The notes: generated by a model not told the origin, from the sequence alone. A stretch of DNA of 64,000 nucleotides from Prolixibacteraceae bacterium (GCA_019163175.1 JAFLKN010000056.1:37107-101106), one strand, 5' to 3'; counted from the stretch's first letter, positions 1 to 10,410 are shown. Translations and numbers: made by a program.

Positions 1-864
1 GTAAATTTAAATTAATTACATTTGTAATTAATCTGACATATACTAATTTAATACCATTCCAAATTGATTAATAATATACTTCATATAAATACATTAAATA
101 ACTGATTTACTTATATTTAAAAAATATAAATATCAATAAATACCGCTAAATTAATAACTGTAAATTAATTAGTAAATTAATGTTTCATATAAATACTACT
201 AAATACCTAATAATAAATACTTTATTGCATTACAATACGTGCATTTTATTACTGTTGTAATGCCTGGTATTTTGTCAATTATCAACATCGTATTATTTAA
301 ATTAATTCAAAAGATTTTTTTCCATATATTAATTAATAATGTAAATCATTTATATATGAAACTTAATTTTATTTGCGAACGATTGTTCCCATTTGTAAAT
401 ACAGAAACATCTTACTTTCCGTGTTTCGTTAATTACAGAAAAATGGTTGTTGAGTGATTGTGTTAATATTATGGGTGTACACTAAAATTTAGATATGCTG
501 TAATTCGTACACAAATCTTGAAAAGCATGATCTTAATATAGCTACCCTACTCCCTGCGTTCCATCCAATAATTTTTTGAGGCCAAAAATAATTTTTGATG
601 TACTTAAACTGAATTTTGATTGAGTCTTTCGATCCCTTTTATAGTCATTAATAAAATATTAAAGTCTCAGGACTTCAAATCATTCTAAATCTAGCTATAT
701 TCAGTTCATTATTAGTCATATAAAAGACTTTTCCGGGGTAGTGAATCAGAAGTGATCTGTGCGAAAACACGAAAAATAACAACAAAAAGTATGAAAATCG
801 GGTTTTAGTGAGTAACGTAGCTGCAAATTGTGTATTTTTCTTCATTCCGTAAATTTTTGAGTTT
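1..864. other. Gene-free AT-rich intergenic stretch
   Basis: I see no credible gene here. Bases 1-480 are extremely AT-rich and built of short TAAATTAA-like words; the octamer ATAAATAC occurs four times, at 85, 136, 189 and 213. The single open frame in it (239-457) has the Ile/Phe/Asn-rich composition expected from AT-rich DNA. Bases 480-864 are closer to average composition and should carry the promoter of the metallophosphoesterase, but I could not find a full TTTG/TAnnTTTG pair. Confidence 0.6.
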
Positions 865-2085
865 ATGCGAGGTATCCCTTCATCTTTCTTAGTTTTCTTT
901 TTTGCTTTTGTTTTCCTACTGGAATTTATTTCCTATTGTGGATTTCGAATGCTCATTAATCAGCTTCGTCCAAAGCTTAAAACTTATATTTCAATAATCT
1001 ATATTTCTTTGAGTATTTCTGCAACAGCATTATTACTCTATTCATTTGCAAATCCTGAAATTATTCGGCAAAGCAGAAACTATACATTTTTTATTGTAGT
1101 TATTTCGGTAGCTTTTATAAATCTGTTTCCAAAAGGCTACTTTGCTCTGGCGACCCTTATCTCCTATCCTTTTCGCCCGCTAGGCAATCTCAAGGGACAA
1201 CTTATTTGGTTATATGGGTCTTTCCTCATTAGCTTAGGAATTTTTCTCGTTATTCTCCATGGTATTTTTGTTGGTCGCTATAATCTGGATATAAAGGAAC
1301 ATGAGCTGTACTTTTCGGATTTACCAATTCAGCTTGACGGACTTAAGGTTGTTCAACTTTCCGATTTTCATTTGGGAAGCTTTGCTAAAAATGTTCACAA
1401 CTTAGACCGGTCGGTCAAAATTATTCAGCAGATTGAACCGGATGTCTTATTGTTTACAGGTGATTTAGTAAATAATTTCAGTGATGAATTAGCTGGATAT
1501 GAACCGTATTTGAAAAAGCTTACAGCGCGATATGGAAAATTAGCTATACAGGGAAATCATGACTATGGCGACTACTCACAATGGCGCGATTCTACAAGCA
1601 AACTGCAAAATCTGGAATTAATTCGAAACGGATTAACCAACGCTGGCTTTGATTTACTTCTTAACCGCTGGACCAAAGTACAAATTCGGGATACTTCTAT
1701 TTGTATTATCGGGGTTGAAAACTGGGGACATAAACCATTCCCTCAGTATGCACGACTGGATATGGCCCTTGACAGCATACCCATAAATTACTTCAAAATA
1801 CTAATGACGCATGATCCGGAACATTGGAAAGCTAAGGTTGTTCCTGAAACCGATATTCCGTTGACTCTTTCAGGACATACGCATGGTGGGCAATTTGCAC
1901 TTAAAATCGCGGGAGTAGAATTTAGCCCGATCTACTTTTATCAGAAACTATGGGGTGGACTTTATCAGTCTGACAATCAGTATTTATATGTGAACAGAGG
2001 ACTGGGGACAATTGGATTTCCAGGTCGAATAGAAATGCGACCCGAAATAACAATTTTGACCTTGCGTAGAGCTAAAAGCCATTAA
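865..2085 (+). CDS. Membrane-anchored calcineurin-like metallophosphoesterase
   Basis: Predicted metal-dependent phosphoesterase of the YkuE-like type, 406 aa. Residues 1-135 contain about four hydrophobic helices, so the catalytic domain is membrane-tethered. The C-terminal domain carries the expected dimetal motifs in order: LSDFHLGS (Asp167, His169), FTGDLVNN (Asp200), GNHDYGD (Asn231, His232), a later MTHDPEHW and SGHTHGGQ. In this family the substrate is often unknown; some members act on UDP-diacylglucosamine-like lipids or nucleotides, and nothing here decides between them. The gene stands alone and overlaps the 3' end of the convergent large protein by 14 bases. The start at 865 is the first ATG before the first helix. 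Confidence 0.85.
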   Translation: MRGIPSSFLVFFFAFVFLLEFISYCGFRMLINQLRPKLKTYISIIYISLSISATALLLYSFANPEIIRQSRNYTFFIVVISVAFINLFPKGYFALATLISYPFRPLGNLKGQLIWLYGSFLISLGIFLVILHGIFVGRYNLDIKEHELYFSDLPIQLDGLKVVQLSDFHLGSFAKNVHNLDRSVKIIQQIEPDVLLFTGDLVNNFSDELAGYEPYLKKLTARYGKLAIQGNHDYGDYSQWRDSTSKLQNLELIRNGLTNAGFDLLLNRWTKVQIRDTSICIIGVENWGHKPFPQYARLDMALDSIPINYFKILMTHDPEHWKAKVVPETDIPLTLSGHTHGGQFALKIAGVEFSPIYFYQKLWGGLYQSDNQYLYVNRGLGTIGFPGRIEMRPEITILTLRRAKSH

Positions 2086-4978
2086 AATCTACTGAGATTA
2101 AAAAATCAAATGTGAAATCTTTATTATCAGGCCGGTAAATACTTCTAAAACCTATTTCAAACGGGGCAAAGAATCTCAGAATGTGTAGATCTGAAGTTAT
2201 TTCAAGTCCCAAAGATTTTAGTTCAATTTCGTGATCATTAGGGAAAATGGTTCCATTCTTATCTACAACAGGTACTGATAACCATGCATAATCATAAAAT
2301 AATGAGGATTTTATACGCTTTATGTAAGTAAACTTGCCAAAACTAATATCAGGATAGCATATCGGGAATTTGTAATCGCCAGCTATGGAATAAGCTTTAT
2401 TGTTTTGGTATCCACCAAAACCACGTGGCATGCGTACAAAATTGGAGAAATTAATACTCTTGGTGAAGTTTTTTTCTTGGTAACCCTGATAAATCTTCAG
2501 ACCTGAATTTTTGGTTAACCCTGGAAAATACAGATTAGACTGAATTCCTGAAAGAGTTCCTAAATCATTACCAATGAATGGAGTATGACGGAATAAAATA
2601 TCGAATTGCTGACCCCATCGGGGCATCAGGTTTTGGGAAGATTGCTGTAGTAAGTTATATAGGTAGATTCGGTATGTCAAAGCATGATATTTACCTGAAT
2701 AAAATTTTGCTGGTGTTGATGCATTGTGCTGAACATCGTTAAAAGTATATTTCAGCTCCGGATAAATTATTCTCGAGAATTTTCCCTTCGACAAATTAAG
2801 TGGCAATCGAAGATCAACATCGGCAGTTAGTTCTTTCCAGGTATATCGTTGAATTGTTGTATCACTTTGAATTACCTGATTTAATTTATTAACTGTATTC
2901 TTTATCAGAAAGTAATTTGAAGCTTGGTTACCAAACGATAATTCAGTATTGATCTCCGGAAATAAGCCTGAATAATTAAATCCTATTTTATAACGACCTG
3001 TTTTATCGGCAACATTGTAATCGTACCCCAATCGGGTTTCAGCGGTGCCTAGTTTATTCTGAGAGAAAAGCGAAATCCCTGGTCGTATTTCGTAGCTGTT
3101 AACATCGATGTAAGCTGGTGCCCAACTATGAAAATTAAACAAATGACTAAGCTTCGAGTATTTGGTTGATTTATATGACACCGAGTCTGGATTCGAGAAA
3201 TTCGGAATTCCATTTTCCTGGCTTGCAAGCTTTTGCGCAAGCGAGTCGGTTGTTAATTGAATAGTATGAACATTCCTGCTTTCGGAAATATTGCTTAATG
3301 GAATTGAAGCTAGTCTGTAACCTTTAGAAGTATAATTACTAAACAGCACTTTTTCTCCCGAATCTGATACTGAAGGATAGTCAGCGCCAAATTGAACTTT
3401 AGCAAGTTCAACTATATTTTTACTCTGCAAATCAAATGCATACAGATTATCAGTTCCAGAAAAATCGGACGAGAAAAGGACTTTTCCATGCGAATAAACA
3501 GGATTTTTTAGATTGGCAAATGTAACTGTTGTAAGTGGCTGAATTTGTTTACTTTTTATATCTATTGAAGTCAGGTATTTACCTTTCGCCGACAAGCAGA
3601 CAACATACAGTTTATCGCCTGTATCATTCCAGGTTGGAGTAAAAAAATATTCATTATCATTGGTTTTAAAACGTTCCATTAATTTGCCTGTTGCCAGATT
3701 AAAAACAGACAATGAAAAATTATTTGCCGGATCAACTTCAACAGCAGCAAAGGATTGTAAGTCAGGCGAAATAACCGGACTGAATAATTTGTTCTTGTTT
3801 CTTATTTCTCTCTTTACTTTATTCTCGATGTTATAAATCTGAATTACAGAACGATCGGAATGAGTCCATCGGAGATCGGCACGTCTTTCAGCCCAAATAA
3901 TCAAATTATTTTGCAGCGAAACTGATTCTTCGAAGATTATACCGGGAGTATATATTACCTGTTCGGTTTTATCCGGACTGATCAATACAAATCTTCCAAT
4001 ATCATTCAAAGAGGTTCGGTAGGCAAAGATTAATGAGTCACGGTAAAATGCAGGATATAGATATTCGGTAAAGTGATTTCGTTGTGGTGAGACAGTTGAA
4101 ATTGAATCGATAGAGCTAGAGTTCATTTTTTGTTTCCAGTCATGTCCCAAATCATCAAATATTTGAGAATACAATTGTTTGGTTGATAAGCCAGTGGCTT
4201 TCTTTACCGACGAATTTAGAGGTGTGATTGAGAATGGCCGCCTTCCAATTTTTTTCACTGCATTGGCCCAAATGTCTGATCCAAACTTTTCTCGAGTTTT
4301 ACCAACCATCCAATAGCCTAATTTATAATGATCGGGTACAAAATCTTTATAGGAACCCAGATAAGCCTTATCAAACGAATATTTTCCTTTCTCAATAAGT
4401 TGAGCGCGGTATTCCATGCTAAAAGAGGCCATTCGTCCACGACCTGCTTTTGAAAGGGCAGTTTCTGTAACCACGGCATCACCTTCCAAAAACCAAAATG
4501 GCAAATAAGCACCAACAATAATGGCAGCAGCCTGTTCCCCCAATATGACTTTCACCAATCCTGGTAATTCACTTTGCATTTTATCAACCTGTACCAAATG
4601 TCTGAATTCGTGTATTGCAAGCTGTTCGAGCCAGTCCTGGGCATAAATTTGTTGGTGAGGTGTAGTGAAAAGTTCAATTCTTTTGGGTGCCCAAGCCATT
4701 AATCCGTTTGATTTTACGGTTCGCGTATGCAAAACTACAGAAATCTTATGGGGTCGAAAATTCAATGATTTGGAGCCATAATCATAGACTTTATCCAGAA
4801 CAAATAACATTCTTTGTGCCTCTTTTTCAAACTCTTCCGGATATATAACCTGAAAATATATAGTATTTATCTGTCTCCATTTGATTTGCGAAGGGTCTTG
4901 TCCTGTTTGAAAATATTGCGACTTCGCAATTGTCGCCTGAAAAAAAATCAATATGAAAACAATGAATGATTTTCTCAT
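2072..4978 (-). CDS. Secreted HExxH peptidase-like / PD40 propeller / outer-membrane barrel protein
   Basis: A 968-aa protein with a Sec signal peptide (residues 1-20). Residues about 25-290 form a peptidase-MA-like domain with the zinc motif HEFRH (His123, Glu124, His127) and a downstream acidic patch GDAVVTETALS around 166-175 that could give the third ligand. The middle (about 300-600) is a series of TolB/PD40-type propeller blades, recognisable by repeating 'SPDLQSFA' and 'DTGDKLYVV' segments. The last ~300 residues alternate aromatic and polar strands and end in Phe, as outer-membrane barrels do. It is likely an outer-membrane protein with a peptidase-like and propeller portion. The true substrate is unknown, and it could be a structural relative without activity. 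A TAAATTTG -7-like element lies just upstream at 5001-5008 on this strand. Confidence 0.75.
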   Translation of the reverse strand: MRKSFIVFILIFFQATIAKSQYFQTGQDPSQIKWRQINTIYFQVIYPEEFEKEAQRMLFVLDKVYDYGSKSLNFRPHKISVVLHTRTVKSNGLMAWAPKRIELFTTPHQQIYAQDWLEQLAIHEFRHLVQVDKMQSELPGLVKVILGEQAAAIIVGAYLPFWFLEGDAVVTETALSKAGRGRMASFSMEYRAQLIEKGKYSFDKAYLGSYKDFVPDHYKLGYWMVGKTREKFGSDIWANAVKKIGRRPFSITPLNSSVKKATGLSTKQLYSQIFDDLGHDWKQKMNSSSIDSISTVSPQRNHFTEYLYPAFYRDSLIFAYRTSLNDIGRFVLISPDKTEQVIYTPGIIFEESVSLQNNLIIWAERRADLRWTHSDRSVIQIYNIENKVKREIRNKNKLFSPVISPDLQSFAAVEVDPANNFSLSVFNLATGKLMERFKTNDNEYFFTPTWNDTGDKLYVVCLSAKGKYLTSIDIKSKQIQPLTTVTFANLKNPVYSHGKVLFSSDFSGTDNLYAFDLQSKNIVELAKVQFGADYPSVSDSGEKVLFSNYTSKGYRLASIPLSNISESRNVHTIQLTTDSLAQKLASQENGIPNFSNPDSVSYKSTKYSKLSHLFNFHSWAPAYIDVNSYEIRPGISLFSQNKLGTAETRLGYDYNVADKTGRYKIGFNYSGLFPEINTELSFGNQASNYFLIKNTVNKLNQVIQSDTTIQRYTWKELTADVDLRLPLNLSKGKFSRIIYPELKYTFNDVQHNASTPAKFYSGKYHALTYRIYLYNLLQQSSQNLMPRWGQQFDILFRHTPFIGNDLGTLSGIQSNLYFPGLTKNSGLKIYQGYQEKNFTKSINFSNFVRMPRGFGGYQNNKAYSIAGDYKFPICYPDISFGKFTYIKRIKSSLFYDYAWLSVPVVDKNGTIFPNDHEIELKSLGLEITSDLHILRFFAPFEIGFRSIYRPDNKDFTFDFLISVDFNGF

Positions 4979-5176
4979 TTCTGAATTTTAGTTTTTAGCC
5001 CAAATTTACTTTGGCTACTGCCCTATTGACGCCATTCATCTTGTGAAAGCGAAGATTTAAAACTAATGAAATTATTTTAACCTGAATACGTTGATTTATT
5101 GAACAGAAACTTGACTGGATAATGCCCTATTTAGCCAAGTTTGTTAATTTTGACTCTTTCTAAAATTTCGAGCAAA

Positions 5177-7246
5177 TTGGAAATTAGTTTCGATCATAGC
5201 TTTGCCGGACTCTTTATTTTGTTGTCCGTTCTTTTTGCAGCAGGTATCAGTTACCTGCTCTATTTCAGGAATCCCGAAAACACCAGCCTGAGCAGATTTC
5301 AGAAATTATTTCTGGTTTCCTTGCGCTTTATTTCACTATTCCTTGTATTCCTATTTTTGCTTTCGCCACTAATTGAGCGGACAAAAAAAATTAAACAGTT
5401 GCCTATACTTGCTGTGGCTTTCGACAATTCGCAATCCGTTCATGCCTATAATTCTTCATTTAACCAATTCCAACAAAGCCTGAAAGATCGGTTTGCTAAG
5501 GATTACCAACTTGAATTCTGGTCGTTTGGAGAAAAGACTGAAAGCAAAGAAAAATTCGATGGAACTGATCGTCGTTCAAATTACGGTCAATTGATTAAAA
5601 CATTAAAAAACAACTATATAAACAAAAACATAGGTGCTTTAATCTTGTTTGGCGATGGCATTTATAACCAGGGACAGAACCCTGGAAATTTAGCATCAAG
5701 CTTAAAATTTCCGGTTTACACACTTGGAGTTGGTGACACCACCAGAAGAACTGATGCTTTGATCAGGAATGTTAAAACCAATAAGGTTGCCTTCCTGAAA
5801 AATAAATTTCCGGTTGAGATTGAGTTAAAATTCTCAAAACTAAAGAATCAGATTGCATATATTGATATCGAAAACAATCAGCAACAAGTCTATTCAAGCA
5901 CTGTCCCGATTGTTTCTGATGACGATTTCAAGCTCGAATTTATCAATCTGGAAGCTAAAAATCCGGGATTACAGCATTATAAGATTAAGATCAGAACATT
6001 TGATGGTGAAGTTAATCTGAAGAACAATGAATACGAATTTGTAATTCAGATTTTGGAAAATAAGCAAAGAATCTTGATACTCAGTGATGGTCCTCACCCT
6101 GATTTAGGAGCCGTCAGAAATAGCATTTCAGAACTACAAAACTATGAAGTAAAGCTGGTTACCGGAAATCCGTCACCTGATAGTATTTCTGCGTACAGTT
6201 TAATCATTCTGAATCAATTGCCATCAGTGAAAAATTCGGCAAGCAGCTTATTGAGTCAGATTAAGGCAAGTCGAGTTCCTGTTTTGTTTCTAATTGGGCC
6301 CAATTCTTTACTCGACCAATTGAATTCGCTTGACGTAGGCCTGAAAATCTCTGACAGTAAAAATACCGAAGAGGTTCAGGCTTTGTTCGAAACCAATTTC
6401 TCACTTTTTGTGCTGTCGGATGAAACAAAGAAAACACTAACTATAGCTCCGCCATTGGTTGCCCCTTTCGGAAGCACAGAACTGTCTCCTCTGCTGCAAA
6501 ATCTGGCCAAACAAAATATCCGGAATATCCCAACCAGCAAAACCCTGATGGCTTTCGGATCAGAAAAAGGTAGAAAATTTGGGTTTATAGTAGGTGAAGG
6601 TCTATGGCGTTGGAGATTAAATGACTACCAGTCGAACGGAAATCATGAAGCTTTTGACGAATTTATTCAGAAAACGATTCAGTATCTGGCTCTAAAACAG
6701 AATGAAGACAATTTCAATGTTTATTATCCAGCACTTTTTCAGGAAACTGACCAGATAGAACTGACTGCCGAATTGTATAACGACAGTTATGAATTAATTA
6801 ATGAGCCAGATGTAACAATCCGGATTAAAAATGATAGCCTTCGAGAATTTAGTTACCAATTTGACCGGACAAATGATTTTTACCGATTGAATGCCGGGAA
6901 TATGGAACCAGGCGATTATACTTTTGAAGCTGAAACACAGCTTGGGAATCAGCATTTTACTGAAAAAGGAAATTTCAGTATTGTGAAGAACGATATTGAA
7001 ATACAAAACACAAGTGCCGATTTTGGTGTTTTATACCAGTTATCACAACAAACTGGTGGGCAATTTTACCCTTTTGAAAATTATGGCACATTACTTGATG
7101 CAATTAGCCAGAATAACCAAATTGCGGTCAAACAACACCAACAGACCATACAGACCGAATGGATTAATCTGAAAATGTTGTTTTTCATGCTCATTGTTTT
7201 GTTGGGTATTGAATGGTTTTTCAGAAAATATTGGGGCATTTATTAA
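5177..7246 (+). CDS. Membrane protein with von Willebrand A-like domain
   Basis: About 689 aa. Two N-terminal hydrophobic helices (the second ends in a positively charged loop) are followed by a vWA-like fold: AVAFDNSQSV supplies a DxSxS-type MIDAS sequence, and ILFGDGIYNQG is the second metal-site strand. The middle resembles the extracytoplasmic part of Bacteroidota BatA/aerotolerance-like proteins, and a C-terminal helix (about residue 670 onward) anchors the end. No ATG is available near the 5' end. Two TTG codons fit, 5141 and 5177; 5177 is preferred because it begins directly before the amphipathic lead-in to the first helix. It is the first gene of a rightward unit: the lipoprotein array starts 12 bases after its stop. 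Cargo or partner is unknown. Confidence 0.7.
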   Translation: MEISFDHSFAGLFILLSVLFAAGISYLLYFRNPENTSLSRFQKLFLVSLRFISLFLVFLFLLSPLIERTKKIKQLPILAVAFDNSQSVHAYNSSFNQFQQSLKDRFAKDYQLEFWSFGEKTESKEKFDGTDRRSNYGQLIKTLKNNYINKNIGALILFGDGIYNQGQNPGNLASSLKFPVYTLGVGDTTRRTDALIRNVKTNKVAFLKNKFPVEIELKFSKLKNQIAYIDIENNQQQVYSSTVPIVSDDDFKLEFINLEAKNPGLQHYKIKIRTFDGEVNLKNNEYEFVIQILENKQRILILSDGPHPDLGAVRNSISELQNYEVKLVTGNPSPDSISAYSLIILNQLPSVKNSASSLLSQIKASRVPVLFLIGPNSLLDQLNSLDVGLKISDSKNTEEVQALFETNFSLFVLSDETKKTLTIAPPLVAPFGSTELSPLLQNLAKQNIRNIPTSKTLMAFGSEKGRKFGFIVGEGLWRWRLNDYQSNGNHEAFDEFIQKTIQYLALKQNEDNFNVYYPALFQETDQIELTAELYNDSYELINEPDVTIRIKNDSLREFSYQFDRTNDFYRLNAGNMEPGDYTFEAETQLGNQHFTEKGNFSIVKNDIEIQNTSADFGVLYQLSQQTGGQFYPFENYGTLLDAISQNNQIAVKQHQQTIQTEWINLKMLFFMLIVLLGIEWFFRKYWGIY

Positions 7247-7258
7247 TCCGATCATAAG

Positions 7259-8359
7259 ATGATGCTATTCAAAAAGATCATAAGTTTAAAAATAATCATA
7301 TTCTTCCTTGCCGGAATTACTCTTGTTTCGTGCAAAAGCAATTTTGCTCTGCTTACTATTGAAAATTCCAGACCTGCACCCGAAGACCTTCCTGCTGATA
7401 TTCAGAGCATAACGCTATTGAACCGAAGTATGAGTACCCAGTTCCAAAATTATCAGGAAGATTCGCTTCAATTGTATTTTTACCGGAAGGGATTTCAGCT
7501 TTCGAAAATAGTATTGGACAGCCTTGCTTCTGATACAACAATCCGCGCATTGGCAGAATTACTTTATGAATCAGGGAGGTATGATGTTGTAGTTCCAGTT
7601 GAGCGAAACTTAAAACGTAAAGCCCAGAAAACTGGATCAATTGGAATACTCGATTCGGTAGTTCGCCTTTTGCCAGATGAATTGTCGTATGAGCAACTTC
7701 CGGATACTTTAAACCCATATATCATCACCAAATTATGCAACGATTTTAATACTGATGCATTGATGGTTCTGGAAAGATTCTCGAATAAAGTAATGGTAGA
7801 TTATAGCAAAGAAAAGTCAGGAGTAAATGAATATCATTACGCTTCAATAGATCTTAAATACAATGCATTTTTCAGAATTTACAAGCCTGGAAAAAAAACT
7901 CTAATTAAAGAAATTGAATTGACAGATACCATTTACTGGGAAAATTCGGATTACACACAAATGCGACTTTTCAGCAGATTGCCATCTATAAAACAGACAC
8001 TCATTAATGCAGGAATAAAAGTTGCTCTTGAAGTTGATGAAAAGCTCTCTCCTACCTGGTCTTCAGAAAAAAGAGGGTACTTCCTTTTCAACAGAAAAAA
8101 TGACTTGGGGCAGCAACTTATGAATGAAAATAAATATGATGAGGCCGAAAAATACTGGACTGAAATGGCTCAATCGAAAAATAAAAACACAAGAAGTAAA
8201 GCTGAATTTAACCTTGCTCTGATCAGTGAATTGAATGGGGACCTTGACGGCGCATTGGAATGGGGTTTAAAGTCTTTTTATTCGTATTACAGGTATCAAA
8301 CCGAAGCTTACCTTAAGAAGCTGAAAACGAGAAAAGAAACCATACAAATAACCAAATAA
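7259..8359 (+). CDS. DUF6340-like lipoprotein, array member 1
   Basis: A 366-aa predicted lipoprotein with lipobox LVSC (Cys25). After it comes the family's N-terminal motif, an 'LPADIQSITLLNR'-type strand shared by all six tandem neighbours. The C-terminal 80 residues look like two TPR-type helical hairpins (AEKYWTEMAQ, then KAEFNLALISELNGDLDGALEW). It is one base upstream of the next paralogue and is the most divergent copy, lacking the RKKEIExLDRQVR tail of members 3-5. The assignment to DUF6340 is from memory of the pattern. The function is unknown; a periplasmic or outer-membrane scaffold is a guess. Confidence 0.7.
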   Translation: MMLFKKIISLKIIIFFLAGITLVSCKSNFALLTIENSRPAPEDLPADIQSITLLNRSMSTQFQNYQEDSLQLYFYRKGFQLSKIVLDSLASDTTIRALAELLYESGRYDVVVPVERNLKRKAQKTGSIGILDSVVRLLPDELSYEQLPDTLNPYIITKLCNDFNTDALMVLERFSNKVMVDYSKEKSGVNEYHYASIDLKYNAFFRIYKPGKKTLIKEIELTDTIYWENSDYTQMRLFSRLPSIKQTLINAGIKVALEVDEKLSPTWSSEKRGYFLFNRKNDLGQQLMNENKYDEAEKYWTEMAQSKNKNTRSKAEFNLALISELNGDLDGALEWGLKSFYSYYRYQTEAYLKKLKTRKETIQITK

Positions 8360-8360
8360 A

Positions 8361-9380
8361 ATGTCAACAAAGTCAGGATTACTCTGGATTATCTTGTTGC
8401 TTAACCTTAGTTCGTGTATTAGTTATGAAAAATATTCAATGGAAGTTTTTAAGCCTGGAGCGAAAGACCTTCCGGCAGATATGCGAAAAATAGCGCTGAT
8501 CGCCCGAAACCTGAAATACAATACAGATACCCTTCAAAATTATAATGCCAAAGATTACCGGCTATACAAGGATAAGGTGAAGTTTAATGTTGACAGTTTA
8601 ACTATCTCAACCTGCCTTGACAGTCTTGCTGCACAATTGCTCAATCAGCCCCGATTCGACAGTATTTTGATTTTACCATTTCAGACATTTCCGGTTAACC
8701 GGGTAAAAGAAATCAGGCCAGCCAAAGCCGAATGGTATAAAAAACTGGCAACACAAACCGGTGCTGATGGTCTTATTCTGCTCGATATGTTTTCCTGCTT
8801 TTACAGCTCTAACCTTCAGGAAGCCAGTGCCAATGTTGTTACATCGAACATTTGGTCGGTTTACAACAAATCGGGCGAAATAATTGACCGTTATACCCAA
8901 ATTGATACCCTTTACTGGGCCGAGTCTGACGAAAATAGTTCGTATAAAAAATATCAGATTCCCGATAAAAAATCAGCTGTTTTACTTGCCTCGGGGGTAA
9001 TTGGCGAAAACTATGCCAAACGCTTTCTTCCGGCCTGGACCTTAGTTTACCGCGATATAATGACTTGCAGTAATCCTGATTATAATAAAGCAACAAAATT
9101 AGCTTTGAAAAATAAATGGGATGAAGCTTCTGTAATCTGGCAAAAATACACTTCCAGTCCTCAAAAACGGAATAGGATTATGGCTGCATATAACCTCGCT
9201 TTAGCAAAAGAAATCAAAGGAGATATTGACGGGGCGTTGCAATTAACAGCTGCGGCAGCTCAATTGAGTTCCGGGACCTTTCGTTCTTCAGAAAATGAAT
9301 CGGTAAAGAAATATGCCACAATTCTTGAACGAAGAAAAAATGAAATCAAAAAGCTTGACCAACAGCATGATCTCCGCTAA
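8361..9380 (+). CDS. DUF6340-like lipoprotein, array member 2
   Basis: 339 aa, lipobox LSSC at Cys19. It shares with its neighbours the MEVFKPGAKDLPADMRKIALIARN segment (quoted in part: EVFKPG, LPADM, ALIAR), a central 'DTLYWAE' strand, and a C-terminal TPR-like hairpin (KWDEASVIWQKY, AYNLALAKEIKGDIDGALQL). Its stop lies 14 bases inside the next coding region, which suggests translational coupling. Closest in architecture to member 1. Function unknown. Confidence 0.7.
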   Translation: MSTKSGLLWIILLLNLSSCISYEKYSMEVFKPGAKDLPADMRKIALIARNLKYNTDTLQNYNAKDYRLYKDKVKFNVDSLTISTCLDSLAAQLLNQPRFDSILILPFQTFPVNRVKEIRPAKAEWYKKLATQTGADGLILLDMFSCFYSSNLQEASANVVTSNIWSVYNKSGEIIDRYTQIDTLYWAESDENSSYKKYQIPDKKSAVLLASGVIGENYAKRFLPAWTLVYRDIMTCSNPDYNKATKLALKNKWDEASVIWQKYTSSPQKRNRIMAAYNLALAKEIKGDIDGALQLTAAAAQLSSGTFRSSENESVKKYATILERRKNEIKKLDQQHDLR

Positions 9381-10377
9381 AACCTTGCTACTGCTTTTGG
9401 TAGTTATCTTTGGGCTAACTTCCTGTTTAATAACCGATCAGGCACGCACCATGCAAGTTGAAGTTATGAAACCTGCAATTTTTACTTTTCCTGATGATAT
9501 AAATAAAGTAGCTATATTTAAACGAGATTTATACAAATCGGACACAGCACTTTTCAGGTACATGAGTATTTACGGTGAGAAAATAGATTCGACTATAAAA
9601 TATGCTGACCTATCCAATAAATGTGTTGATGCACTAACCAACCATCTTAAAACCGAAAATTATTTTAACCAGGTTGTCAATTACAGCGACAGCCTAAAGC
9701 AGCAGGATGACAAAAGCTGGCTGATGGATAAAGACCAACAAATCAGCAAAACAAATGCTGACATGTTTATCTTTCTTGACTTCTTCAGACTGCAGGGTAC
9801 CTTGGTTAGCAGCACATTTGACAGTGTTAATACATTGGCTCAATTATCCTGGCTAATTGTCTTCAAAACAGATACAACAGCGTACATTTACAATCAAACT
9901 GACACCTTAACTTTTGAAGGAGAGCAGGCCAACATAGAGGTTCCAAATGTCAACTTTCTTAGTCCGATAATGAATAACACTTCGGAATATCTCGGAAAAT
10001 CGTTCGGTACAAAAATAATTCCCAGCTGGATCACAGTTGAGCGAATGTATTACAAATCAAGCAATTCGGACATGGTAAAAGCTGAAAATCTTGCACAACA
10101 AAACAACTGGCTAAAAGCAGCCGAAATCTGGAACAAAAAGACAAAAAACAAGAATGCAAAGATTGTTGCTAAAGCCTGCTTCAATATGGCCTTGGCTGCC
10201 GAAATGGAAGGAGAGCATGATGTTGCTATCGATTGGCTGATCAAATCTTATACTGCATTACCAAAAAATAACGAAGATCACAAGATAAATTGCCAGCGGT
10301 ATATTGGTGTGCTGGCCTTACGCAAGAAGGAAATTGAGCGATTGGATAGACAGGTCAGATACGTGGGGCTAAATTAA
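9367..10377 (+). CDS. DUF6340-like lipoprotein, array member 3
   Basis: 336 aa from the ATG at 9367, which opens directly into a textbook lipoprotein signal ending LTSC (Cys20). An in-frame ATG at 9313 would add 18 charged residues ahead of the signal and is rejected. Conserved pieces are EVMKPAIFTFP, AIFKRDLY, the strand TLTF, and a TPR-like C-terminus (WLKAAEIWNKKTKNKN, ACFNMALAAEMEGEHD) ending with RKKEIERLDRQVR. This C-terminal block is nearly identical to members 4 and 5, pointing to recent duplication. Function unknown. Confidence 0.72.
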   Translation: MISAKTLLLLLVVIFGLTSCLITDQARTMQVEVMKPAIFTFPDDINKVAIFKRDLYKSDTALFRYMSIYGEKIDSTIKYADLSNKCVDALTNHLKTENYFNQVVNYSDSLKQQDDKSWLMDKDQQISKTNADMFIFLDFFRLQGTLVSSTFDSVNTLAQLSWLIVFKTDTTAYIYNQTDTLTFEGEQANIEVPNVNFLSPIMNNTSEYLGKSFGTKIIPSWITVERMYYKSSNSDMVKAENLAQQNNWLKAAEIWNKKTKNKNAKIVAKACFNMALAAEMEGEHDVAIDWLIKSYTALPKNNEDHKINCQRYIGVLALRKKEIERLDRQVRYVGLN

Positions 10378-10410
10378 AACCAGAAAATCAACGTTTAAAT
10401 CGTTATATCC

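Noticed and set aside
239..457. 72-aa open frame in the AT-rich region
   Set aside because: Low-complexity composition, no promoter, no conserved-looking segment; expected by chance in such AT-rich DNA.
5141..5176. TTG start giving 12 extra residues on the vWA protein
   Set aside because: Possible, but the extension is not signal-like; the in-frame TTG at 5177 sits better before the first helix. Not settled.
7356..7718. 120-codon minus-strand frame inside array member 1
   Set aside because: Overlaps a lipoprotein with a good lipobox and family motif; no motif of its own.
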